Of a stretch of DNA of 64,000 nt, positions 1-7,770 are shown in pieces. This DNA comes from JANXQG01 sp963824275 (GTDB taxonomy: Bacteria > Planctomycetota > Planctomycetia > Pirellulales > Thermoguttaceae), in the NCBI GenBank assembly GCA_963824275.1, contig CAWGOT010000007.1, forward strand, positions 806,001-870,000, read 5' to 3'. The notes beneath the pieces were generated by a model that made no database searches, had not been told where the DNA came from, and worked only from the letters and a program-made list of their open reading frames with translations. How positions within the stretch are numbered: the first letter of the stretch is position 1; each line of letters opens with the position of its first letter. The translations under genes and the position numbers were made by a program.

Positions 1-8
1 CATTCGTT

Positions 9-680
9 GTGGGGCTTGTTGAATTGGCAGGCTCAACGGACAACAGAACGAGCGAAGAGAAGGCGATTGCGGAGATCCAGAAGCTGGGCGGCAGCGTCAG
101 GCGTGACGAGCAAAGCCCCGCGCGGCCGGTCGTCTCGATTGACCTCAGCCGCACGCTGGTCACGGACGCCGGGCTGAAAAACGTCGCAGCTTTCGCCCAA
201 CTCAGGAAGTTAGACTTGCACGGCACCAGGATCACGGACGCCGGATTGCCGCATCTTCAGGGCTTGACCCAACTCCAGTGGTTGTTCCTTGGCCAAACCG
301 ACGTCACCGGGGCAGGGCTGGCACACCTGCAAGGCCTGACCCAGCTCGAGTGGTTATGCCTTTCCATGACCGAAGTCGACGACGCCGGGTTGGAATATCT
401 CAAGGGCTTGACCCGACTGAAAATGCTGAGCCTGGGGCGAACCAAAGTCACCGACGCCGGGTTGGAACATCTCAAGGCGCTGTCGCAACTTCAAATGCTG
501 TTCCTCTTCGAAACGGAAGTCACGGATGCGGGGCTGACCCATCTCAGCGGGCTTGCCCAACTTCGAGAGCTGAACCTCGCAGACACCAAGGTCACCGATG
601 CGGGATTGGAGCAGTTCAAGGGCCTCACGCAACTCACTTGCTGGACTTTGACGGAACCCAGGTCACCGGCGGCGGAATGA
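9..680 (+). CDS. Leucine-rich-repeat protein, 5' partial, frameshifted near the 3' end
   Basis: The product is a run of about seven 24-residue leucine-rich repeats with the consensus TDAGL-x-L/F-x-x-L-x-x-L-x-x-L-x-L, typical of planctomycete LRR proteins, which are presumed to mediate protein contacts. The frame is open to the left edge of the window, so the GTG at 9 may not be the start. The reading frame drifts near 637: the next LRR unit (LLDFDGTQVTGGG) continues in another frame before the gene ends somewhere before 890. No signal peptide or catalytic domain is visible in the part present, so no specific role can be assigned. Confidence 0.8.
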   Translation: MGLVELAGSTDNRTSEEKAIAEIQKLGGSVRRDEQSPARPVVSIDLSRTLVTDAGLKNVAAFAQLRKLDLHGTRITDAGLPHLQGLTQLQWLFLGQTDVTGAGLAHLQGLTQLEWLCLSMTEVDDAGLEYLKGLTRLKMLSLGRTKVTDAGLEHLKALSQLQMLFLFETEVTDAGLTHLSGLAQLRELNLADTKVTDAGLEQFKGLTQLTCWTLTEPRSPAAE

Positions 681-897
681 AGGGACTTCGGGACGCCTTC
701 CCAAGAAATGTCGACCATCCTGCGCACCGTGCCCGTCGGCCCACCCGGCCCACCTTACGATTTGCAGCGAATGTCAACCCGAAGTTGGGAACTTCCCCGT
801 CGCGGTGCGCGTCCAAAAAGGTAGAATTGACCGTTGGCGCAATTCCGCGCACAGCCACCCACCGTTCGTACCAGGTCTCACCGCAAGGAGTCTTCGC

Positions 898-3159
898 ATG
901 TCCAGTCGCGCCAAAATCCGTCTTTACCCCCTCATTGGGGCAGCTATTTTCACGGCCCTACTCACTGCGGCCGTCTTTCTGATGTCGCGGCCGCTGGCCA
1001 CCGCGCTGGCGGCGGACGATGGGGCCAAGCCCGCTGAGCAAAAGCTCGCCAAACCGGTGGGGAAAATTGATGGGATGAGTCTTTTGGACGACGTGGCCAA
1101 GACCACCGAGGAAAAGCCCTCCAAACAGGGCACCGCCAACCTGCCTCTCAAGCGGGTTGTGCTCTTCAGTTCCGGTGTGGGCTACTTCGAACATGACGGC
1201 AAGGTGACCGACAACGCCAAGGTCGACCTCAAGTTCAAGGTCAAGGACATCAACGACCTTTTGAAGAGCATGGTCGTGCAGGACTTCGACGGAGGGCACG
1301 TCTCCACCGTCGGCTACGGCTCGAATGACCCGCTCGATAAACGCCTCTCCAGCTTCGCCGTCAACCTCAACGGCAATCCGACGCTGGCCCGACTCTTGGA
1401 GCAGGTTCGCGGCGAAAAAGTCGAAACCGATGCCCCGAACCGGATCGTGGGCACGATCGTCAGCATCGAGACGCGGAAGACCGAAGTCGGCAAGGACCAC
1501 TTCATCGATCAAACGGTGATGAACGTCTCCACCGACAGCGGCCTGCGGAGCGTGATCCTGGAGAGCGCCGGCGCGATCCGGCTGCTGAACCCGACCCTCG
1601 ACGCCGAGCTCCGCAAGGCCCTGGGCGTGCTGGCCACCGCCCACGAGACCGACAAGAAGACCGTTTCGCTTGACTTCCGCGGCGAGGGCAATCGCAACGT
1701 CCGCGTGGGCTACATCGAGGAAACGCCGATCTGGAAGACCAGCTACCGCCTGGTGCTGGGCGAAGACAAGAAGCCGTTCCTCCAGGGCTGGGCGGTCGTC
1801 GAAAACCCCAGCGAGGAGGACTGGAACGAGGTGCAGCTTGCGCTCGTGAGCGGGCGGCCGATTTCCTTCACGATGGACCTCTACCAGCCGACCTACATCC
1901 CGCGGCCGCAGGCCCACCTGGAACTATTCAGTTCGCTCGGCGCCCAGACCTATGAGCAGGACCTGGCCAGAAGCGACATGGAGTTCCGCCGCGCCGCCGA
2001 TGGGGCGCCGGCTAACGGTCCAGCAGTGGCCATGGCTCCAGCGGCGCCCACCGCCAGGAGGGCGATGGGCGCCGCGGGCGGCGGCGCCGCCAGAGCCCCT
2101 GCGGCGCAAAACTTCATCGGGGGCGGGAATGTCGCTGGCGAACCGCCTCCGCCGCCGTTGAACCTCAACCAGGGCGTGGAGTCGGCGGCCACCGCCGGCA
2201 ACGTGGGCGAGCTTTTCCAGTACGCCATCCGCACCCCCGTCACGCTCTCGCGGCACGAATCGGCCATGCTGCCCATCGTCAATAGCGACGTGAAGGCCGA
2301 GAAGTTCTCGATCTATAACCCGGCCGTGCAAGCCAAGCATCCCTTGAACGGCCTGAGACTCACGAACTCGACCGATCTGTACCTGATGCAAGGTCCGATC
2401 ACGGTCTTCGACGGCGAGACCTACGCCGGCGACGCCCTGATCCAGGACATCCCGCCCGGCAGCGAGCGGCTGATAAGCTACGCCCTGGACCTCGATACGG
2501 AAGTCGCGCCCCTGAGCAAGAGCCACCCGGACCAGATCACGAGCATCCGCATTGCCAAGGGCACGCTGATCATCGACCGCAAGTTCGCCCGCTCCGTGGA
2601 GTACACGGTGAAGAACTCCGGCAAGAAGGCCAAGAAGGTCTTGATCGAGTACGCCCACGATCCGAACTGGAAGCTCGTTGCGCCCAAGGAGCCGGCCGAA
2701 ACGACCCGCGACCATTATCGATTCGCGGTCGATGCCAAGCCGGGCGAGCCGGCCAAGCTCGTGGTCGACGAGGAGCGGACCGAGCCCCAAATGATCGCCC
2801 TGACGAACGTCGATCAGAACACGGTGGCGTTCTATGTCCGTTCGAACAAGGTGAGCGACAAGGTCAAGGCCGCGCTCAACAACGTCATCGAGCAGAAGCA
2901 GGGCATCCAGGACGTGGTCCAGAAGCGAGGGCAGCTCGAGCAGCAGATCCGCACGATCAATGAGGAGCAGGCTCGCATCCGCGAGAACATGGCCACGCTG
3001 GACCACGCCACCGATCTGTACAAGCGGTACGTCAAGAAGTTCTCCGACCAGGAGGACGAGATCGAGAAGCTTCGGCCTCAGATCAAGGAATTGCAGGACC
3101 GCGAGCGGCAGCTTCGCAAGTCGCTGGACGATTTCCTGGTGGGGCTGGACGTGGGGTGA
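898..3159 (+). CDS. DUF4139 domain envelope protein
   Basis: The 753-residue product begins with an N-terminal hydrophobic segment (residues about 8-30, ending ALA-ADD), consistent with a signal peptide or anchor. The conserved part begins with RVVLFSSGVGYFEHDG, followed by the WKTSYRL and GWAVVENPSEEDW region that I associate with DUF4139. A low-complexity Ala/Gly/Pro stretch sits at residues about 360-430 and a charged coiled coil forms the C-terminus (about 655-750). The start at 898 is preferred over an upstream ATG at 805 because AAGGAG lies 8 bases before it and the signal peptide begins there. The function of the family is unknown; an extracytoplasmic scaffold is an inference. The gene is intact and stands alone. 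Confidence 0.85.
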   Translation: MSSRAKIRLYPLIGAAIFTALLTAAVFLMSRPLATALAADDGAKPAEQKLAKPVGKIDGMSLLDDVAKTTEEKPSKQGTANLPLKRVVLFSSGVGYFEHDGKVTDNAKVDLKFKVKDINDLLKSMVVQDFDGGHVSTVGYGSNDPLDKRLSSFAVNLNGNPTLARLLEQVRGEKVETDAPNRIVGTIVSIETRKTEVGKDHFIDQTVMNVSTDSGLRSVILESAGAIRLLNPTLDAELRKALGVLATAHETDKKTVSLDFRGEGNRNVRVGYIEETPIWKTSYRLVLGEDKKPFLQGWAVVENPSEEDWNEVQLALVSGRPISFTMDLYQPTYIPRPQAHLELFSSLGAQTYEQDLARSDMEFRRAADGAPANGPAVAMAPAAPTARRAMGAAGGGAARAPAAQNFIGGGNVAGEPPPPPLNLNQGVESAATAGNVGELFQYAIRTPVTLSRHESAMLPIVNSDVKAEKFSIYNPAVQAKHPLNGLRLTNSTDLYLMQGPITVFDGETYAGDALIQDIPPGSERLISYALDLDTEVAPLSKSHPDQITSIRIAKGTLIIDRKFARSVEYTVKNSGKKAKKVLIEYAHDPNWKLVAPKEPAETTRDHYRFAVDAKPGEPAKLVVDEERTEPQMIALTNVDQNTVAFYVRSNKVSDKVKAALNNVIEQKQGIQDVVQKRGQLEQQIRTINEEQARIRENMATLDHATDLYKRYVKKFSDQEDEIEKLRPQIKELQDRERQLRKSLDDFLVGLDVG

Positions 3160-3209
3160 GCGAGGGCGGTAAAATGAAATCGGTTTTGGAAACACACCCG
3201 AGGTGACCG

Positions 3210-3577
3210 ATGGCAAGTGTGGCAAGCGGAGCGCTCCTTCACGCCGACATTCCCCCGCTCCGGGTGGATGATGAGGGTTCTATTCGCGTCGGCGGGACTC
3301 GAATTACCCTCGACTTGCTGGTCGAGCAATACGAGAACGGCATGACGCCGGAAGACATGGTGCGCGCCTACGATGTCTTGGTTCTGGCCGATGTCCACGC
3401 GGCAATCGCCTACTACCTCCGGCACCGCGAGGAAGTGCGCGCCTATCTGAAGCAGCGTAAGGTGGAAGCCGAGGCGCTACGGGCCAGGATCGAGGGCGAG
3501 CGCCGCGCATCTCACGCGAGGAGTTGCTCGCGCGGCGAAGTGCCCAGGAGAGGGCCGATGCTCCGACTGGCCAGTGA
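3210..3577 (+). CDS. DUF433 antitoxin, frameshifted near its 3' end
   Basis: The N-terminal 75 residues match DUF433, a small winged-helix antitoxin family: RVGGTRITLDLLVEQYENG, then a TPEDMVRAY helix and an AIAYYLRHREEV segment. As sequenced, the frame runs straight on into the next gene. Shifting by one base near 3502 restores a typical DUF433 tail (ISREELLARR, then a stop at 3575-3577) that overlaps the start of the toxin by 20 bases. A C missing from a GCGCC(C)GCGC run would explain this. The usual role is to bind and neutralise the downstream DUF5615 toxin and repress the operon. Confidence 0.75.
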
Positions 3578-3917
3578 CGCCGATGTCCGCGGCGAGATTA
3601 TCCGTGGCCTGCGCCGCCGCCTGCCGGGAATCGACCTGCTACGAGTGCAAGACACCTTGCCCGAAGGGACGCCCGACCCCGTAGTTCTGGCCTGGGCCGC
3701 AACGGAGGACCGTGTCCTGATCACGAATGACCGTAACACGATGGTCGGTTTCGCGTACCAGCGCGTGGCGGCGGGCGAGCCGATGCCTGGTCTCATCGCC
3801 ACGACCAACGAGCAGTCCGTCGGCGCGATCATCGACGACATTCTGTTGGTGGCGGAATGCTTGTCCGAGGCAGAAATCAGGGAACAGATCGTTGTGTTTT
3901 TGCCGTTCAAAGGGTGA
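3558..3917 (+). CDS. DUF5615 PIN-like toxin
   Basis: The 119-residue product has the layout of DUF5615 PIN-fold proteins, the usual partners of DUF433: an early acidic segment (LASDADVRGEI), a central DTLPEGTPDPVVLAWA segment, and the acidic VLITNDRNTMVG motif. These acidic residues are expected to bind the metal of an RNA-cleaving active site. The ATG at 3558 is preceded by CAGGAGAGGG, a good ribosome-binding site, and overlaps the end of the antitoxin, the normal arrangement for this pair. Without the upstream frameshift the toxin is independently translated. RNase activity is inferred from the family only. Confidence 0.75.
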   Translation: MLRLASDADVRGEIIRGLRRRLPGIDLLRVQDTLPEGTPDPVVLAWAATEDRVLITNDRNTMVGFAYQRVAAGEPMPGLIATTNEQSVGAIIDDILLVAECLSEAEIREQIVVFLPFKG

Positions 3918-3921
3918 CCCG

Positions 3922-4548
3922 GTGGAAGCCGGTACAATCATAACCGACTGGAAACGCCGGCTGACCGCGTTGGCTGCGAACCCGCCCTACGTGTTCCGGG
4001 ACACGCCACGGAACCTGATCGAGCAGCACTACCGCCGTCTCACCAGTTTCGTTGGCTAATCGGAGCAGGAGATTGCCGAGGCCGAAGCGCGGGTCGGTTT
4101 CCTGTTTCCTGCGGTGTTCCGAACATGGTTGCGTGAGATGGCGAAGTCGCCCGGCGACCTCTTCCGTGGCAGCGACTTGGCTGGGATCGCGGAGTTCGAC
4201 CAGTATCGCGCCGACGCGGTAGAACTACTCGCCGCGACCGACCCGGCTTTGTCTCTGCCACCGAAGGCTGTCGTGTTTCTGTCGCATCAGGGGTACACCT
4301 TCCTTTTTCTATTGGCAGTTGGCCAGTTCGATGGTCCCGTAATGCAGTGGATTGAGATGGAGCGGGAACCAAGACAAGTCGCGCCGACGTTTGCGGAGAT
4401 GGTAGACGCTGAGCTATGCGTCATGGAGAGCAACTTGTCTTCTTTACCTCGACCCAAAATAAAACAGCACCAATCCCAAGGTCACGGCCTGCACGGGCTT
4501 TGGCACCGAGTCGCCATAGTTGAGAAGATAGGCGGTAGAGGTCGCTAG
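3922..4548 (+). pseudogene. SUKH/SMI1-KNR4-like protein, interrupted and 3' truncated
   Basis: Translation from GTG 3922 gives WKRRLTALAANPPYVF, then a TAA stop at 4057-4059, and continues in the same frame with EQEIAEAEARVGFLFPAVF and KAVVFLSHQGYTFLFLLA. This order fits an SMI1/KNR4 (SUKH) domain, which includes immunity proteins against contact-dependent toxins. The last 100 bases of the open frame are antisense to the next gene and unlike the family, so the C-terminus is probably lost after about 4432. Two independent lesions make a true pseudogene more likely than a sequencing error. A cryptic immunity gene is possible but not supported. Confidence 0.55.
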
Positions 4549-5022
4549 CATCACTGCGAGGACGACGGCGGCCTTCGCGTCTTCCCAGCCGCGGACTGTC
4601 CGCAGTCGGAGGAAGACGCCCAATAGATAGGCGAACACAACGCCCAGAATCGACAGGGCCTGCGGTTCCAACAACCGGCCGTGCAGGTAGAGATAGATGC
4701 CCACGGCAGTGAACGAGACGATCAACAGCAGCCGGATGCTGTAGCTGGGCAGATAGAGCGGCCGGGCCTCCAATTCGATATGACCTTCGTCGACCAGCCG
4801 CTTGAGTTCCTCGGGCGGAAGGCGGATGAATCGCCGCGACGCGAAGTAATGGGCCATGGCGATCATCAAGGTCTCGGTCCAGAGCAGGTGGATCTCTCCG
4901 CCGCGGACCATCTGCGCAATGACCACCGCCACGATCATCAGCGTCAGCAGGGCGCGGATGCTGCCGCGGGGAAGCCCTAGCGGCGGACGATTGGACGAGG
5001 GCGATGGAGTTGGCGCTGGCAT
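4444..5022 (-). CDS. Uncharacterised multi-pass membrane protein
   Basis: The 192-residue product starts with a short Pro/Ser-rich tail and has four to five hydrophobic segments (about residues 23-42, 47-60, 95-113, 121-137 and 150-190). A motif-like cytoplasmic stretch, LPPEELKRLVDEGHI, lies between the second and third segments. I recognise no enzymatic domain. The start is the ATG at 5020-5022. The C-terminal end lies over the decayed tail of the convergent SUKH-like gene, which suggests the neighbour was truncated rather than this gene. No operon partner is visible. Confidence 0.75.
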   Translation of the reverse strand: MPAPTPSPSSNRPPLGLPRGSIRALLTLMIVAVVIAQMVRGGEIHLLWTETLMIAMAHYFASRRFIRLPPEELKRLVDEGHIELEARPLYLPSYSIRLLLIVSFTAVGIYLYLHGRLLEPQALSILGVVFAYLLGVFLRLRTVRGWEDAKAAVVLAVMLATSTAYLLNYGDSVPKPVQAVTLGLVLFYFGSR

Positions 5023-5113
5023 GGTACGGGACCAAGCAGAATCTTGGGAAACTCCCGTCGATGATAATGTCTTGCGGTGGAAAAAGGAACTGGGACGGGC
5101 TTGGCAGCGTCCG

Positions 5114-5275
5114 ATGTACTATTTGTTTCGTCAGGACGCGTTCAAGCTTCACGACTTCGGGGAAAATGAAATCGTCGCTGCCCTAATCATAATAATAGTG
5201 GCAATCATTCCCATATCCGCCGTGGTGGCTTTTTGCGTCAATCATGCGCTTGCGGCACTGCTTGACGACGACTGA
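5114..5275 (+). CDS. Possible small single-TM protein
   Basis: A 53-residue open frame carries one strong hydrophobic helix (VAALIIIIVAIIPISAVVAF) with a charged N-terminal part and an acidic end. An in-frame ATG at 5021 would give an 84-residue version, but it overlaps the divergent start at 5022, leaving no room for a ribosome-binding site. No clear Shine-Dalgarno sequence precedes 5114 either. The evidence is only the open frame and the membrane helix; it may not be a gene. Confidence 0.35.
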   Translation: MYYLFRQDAFKLHDFGENEIVAALIIIIVAIIPISAVVAFCVNHALAALLDDD

Positions 5276-5486
5276 CCGGAGACTGACCGGGTGCGCACCG
5301 TGCCCGCGAACCCGCCTTTGGTGGGACTCGCCTAGGCTCGGCCCACGCTACCCGGCCATCCTACTGCGCCGCCGCCGCCCCTCCCGGTTGACCGCCCTGC
5401 CCTCGGCAGGTTAAAGTAGAGAGTTTGGCTGGCAGCGGTCGGCCGTTGCCAAGAAACCCATTTCGACCCCAACCACCGTAGTCGCC

Positions 5487-6255
5487 ATGTTCGCCAAACG
5501 GGTGATACCCTGCCTCGATGTCAACCGGGGCCGAGTCGTCAAGGGGACGAATTTCCTCAATCTCCGCGATGCCGGCGATCCCGTGGCCGTCGCTGCCCGC
5601 TACGAGGAAGAGGGGGCCGACGAACTGGTCTTCCTTGACATCACCGCCAGCCACGAGGGCCGCGAGATCATGCTCAACGTCGTCCGCCGCACGGCGGAGG
5701 TCGTTTTCATGCCGCTGACCGTCGGCGGGGGAATCCGCACCATCGACGACATCCGTGCCCTGCTCGAGCGCTGGGGCCGATAAGGTCTCCATCAACTCCA
5801 CCGCCTGCCGCAATCCGGAGTTCGTCCAGCAGGCTGCCCGCCGCTTCGGCAGCCAGTGTATTGTGGTGAACATCGACCCCAAACGGGTGGTTAAGGAAGG
5901 CCGCGAGGTCTGGGAAGTCCATATCAACGGAGGGCGGATCGGCACCGGGCTGGAAGCCGTCGCCTGGGCCCAGGAGGTCGAACGCCGGGGGGCCGGCGAG
6001 ATCGTGCTGACGTTGATGGATGCCGACGGCACAAAAAACGGCTATGATTTGGAAATCACGAGGGCCGTCACCCGCGCTGTGCGGGTGCCGGTCGTGGCCA
6101 GCGGTGGGGCCGGCTGCCCTCAGCACCTTGCCGATGCGATCCTGTTGGGCGGGGCCGAGGCCGCCCTGGCCGCCAGCATTTTCCATTTCGGCGAGTACTC
6201 GATCCGCCAGACCAAGCAGGTGATGCGCGACCGCGGCATCCCGGTAAGACTATGA
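5487..6255 (+). CDS. hisF: Imidazole glycerol phosphate synthase cyclase subunit HisF, one frameshift
   Basis: HisF closes the imidazole ring in histidine biosynthesis, using ammonia from HisH to make IGP and AICAR in the cytoplasm. The first part shows RVIPCLDV with the catalytic aspartate, VVKG and LVFLDITAS; the second shows AGADKVSINS, the phosphate-binding VVASGGAG, and LTLMDADGT with the second catalytic aspartate. The two parts are in different frames: one extra C near 5773 (GAGCGCTGG for GAG GCT GGG) breaks the gene. Corrected length is about 255 residues, normal for HisF. No other his gene is adjacent. An essential enzyme broken at one base suggests a sequence error. Confidence 0.93.
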
Positions 6256-6282
6256 CGAACTAGTTCGAGCCAGTGGATGATT

Positions 6283-6386
6283 GTAGGGTGGGACAAGCTC
6301 GCGCAGCGAGCGCCGGCCCACCGAGATCGAAAATGACAGAAATAATGGTGGGCCGGCGCTTGCTACGCAATCTGCTCCCACCCTAC
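6283..6386. repeat. 104-bp nested palindromic element with GTAGG/CCTAC ends
   Basis: The segment begins GTAGGGTGGGACAAGC and ends with the imperfect inverse GCTCCCACCCTAC. Inside, GCGAGCGCCGGCCCACC is mirrored by GGTGGGCCGGCGCTTGC, leaving a short A-rich centre. The whole unit can fold into one long hairpin. It fills the hisF-pilT gap and could terminate transcription on both strands. The element at 15315-15420 has the same size and the same terminal bases, so they may be two subfamilies of one non-autonomous mobile element. Confidence 0.8.
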
Positions 6387-6400
6387 AGCCCTGAAGACGA

Positions 6401-7570
6401 ATGACCACGCCAACCCAGAACGAACCGGAAAAGCCGCATGAGCTCGGCCGCTTTTTGCACCGCGGCGAGCTGGAGATCGATAAACTCTTCCGCGCCCTGG
6501 TGAAGTTCGAGGGCAGCGACTTGCACCTGAAAGTGGGCACGCCGCCGGTCGTTCGCGTCACCGGTTCGCTGCGCCCGCTGAACCGCGGCCCAGTTGACGA
6601 CGAAGAGATGGCCCGGCTGGTCCTGCCGTTGTTCCACCACGACGCCCAGCGGCTGAAGATCTTCGAGGAGAACGGCGGCTGCGACTTCGCCTACTCGCTG
6701 CAGATCGACGACAAACGGTGGCGGTTCCGCGTCAACGTCATGCAGCAGATGGGCAGCCTGGGCCTCGTGGCCCGGCGGGTGAACAACTGGATCCCCGACT
6801 TCAAATCGCTCTACCTGCCCGACGGCATGGAGAAGCTCTGCCAGTACAGCCAGGGGATGATCCTGCTGGCGGGCATCACCGGTTCCGGCAAGAGCACGAC
6901 GATCGCCTCGATGCTGGACTGGATCAACCACAATTACCGCAAGCACATCCTCACGCTCGAGGACCCGATCGAGTTCACCTTCACGGAAGACAAATGCCTG
7001 ATCAACCAGCGGGAGATCGGCAACGACGTGAAGGACTTCGAGACTGGCATGAAGCATGCGGTCCGCGAAGATCCGGACGTGATCCTGGTGGGCGAAATGC
7101 GCGACCGGCTGTCGTTCGAGACGGCCATCCAGGCGGCCGAGACAGGCCACCTCGTCTTCGGCACGATCCACTCCTCGACCGCGCCCAGCACGATCGGCCG
7201 CATCCTCGACCTCTTTCCCGAAGGCCAGCGGAGCGCCGTCCGCAGCGCCATGGCCTTCAACATGAAGGCCATCCTCGCCCAGAAACTGCTGCCCTCGATC
7301 AAGCCCGGCGTGAAGCGCGTGCCCACCGTCGAGATCATGACCTTCAACCTGATTGTCAAGAAGCTGGTCCTGGAGGGCCAGGACGAGAAGCTGGTCGACG
7401 CCATGCGCCTGGGCAAGGAAGATGGGATGCAGGACTTTACGATGAGCCTCAAGGAGCTGATCGACGCCGACTTGATCGACCGGCCGACGGCCTTCGAAGC
7501 GGCGCCCAACCCCGAGGCATTGAAGATGGCGTTGAAGGGGATTGAAGTTCGCGATTCGGCCATGATGTAA
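6401..7570 (+). CDS. pilT: PilT-like type IV pilus retraction ATPase
   Basis: The 389-residue product has the PilT layout: an N-terminal PAS-like region (SDLHLKVGTPPVVRVTG), a Walker A motif GITGSGKST at about residue 157, the Asp box LEDPIEF, the Walker B motif DVILVGEMRD, and the His box HLVFGTIHSS. PilT hexamers depolymerise the pilus at the inner membrane, although planctomycete paralogues may serve other secretion machines. It is intact and lies directly before a GspE/PilB-like gene with degenerate motifs, with only a repeat element between them. The start ATG at 6401 follows the end of the upstream palindrome by 14 bases. Confidence 0.9.
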   Translation: MTTPTQNEPEKPHELGRFLHRGELEIDKLFRALVKFEGSDLHLKVGTPPVVRVTGSLRPLNRGPVDDEEMARLVLPLFHHDAQRLKIFEENGGCDFAYSLQIDDKRWRFRVNVMQQMGSLGLVARRVNNWIPDFKSLYLPDGMEKLCQYSQGMILLAGITGSGKSTTIASMLDWINHNYRKHILTLEDPIEFTFTEDKCLINQREIGNDVKDFETGMKHAVREDPDVILVGEMRDRLSFETAIQAAETGHLVFGTIHSSTAPSTIGRILDLFPEGQRSAVRSAMAFNMKAILAQKLLPSIKPGVKRVPTVEIMTFNLIVKKLVLEGQDEKLVDAMRLGKEDGMQDFTMSLKELIDADLIDRPTAFEAAPNPEALKMALKGIEVRDSAMM

Positions 7571-7576
7571 GGAAAG

Positions 7577-7755
7577 CACGAAATCCGAATATCGAAATCC
7601 GAAACAAATATCAAGGACCAAATCAGCAAGGACAAAAACCAAGAAATACACGCGGCTTAGTCGCGTAGCTCGTGGTTTTCTGGAGTTTTGCATTTTGAAT
7701 TTTCTTGTTTCTTATTTGGATTTGTTTCGGATTTCGAGTTTCGGATTTCGGATTT
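7577..7755. repeat. Inverted-repeat element of the CGGATTTCG family, copy 1
   Basis: The left arm CGAAATCCGAATATCGAAAT and the right arm ATTTCGAGTTTCGGATTTCG are near-perfect reverse complements separated by about 110 bases of unrelated core. The same arms occur at about 16377, 22294, 26241 and 50776. The element can fold into a long A/T-rich-capped hairpin and may act as a terminator of pilT. The right arm ends 15 bases before the next start codon. Confidence 0.8.
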
Positions 7756-7770
7756 GAGTGGAAAGGTGCC

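Noticed and set aside
3210..3917. A genuine DUF433-DUF5615 fusion protein
   Set aside because: The joining segment is unlike either family, while a one-base shift gives the standard overlapping two-gene layout.
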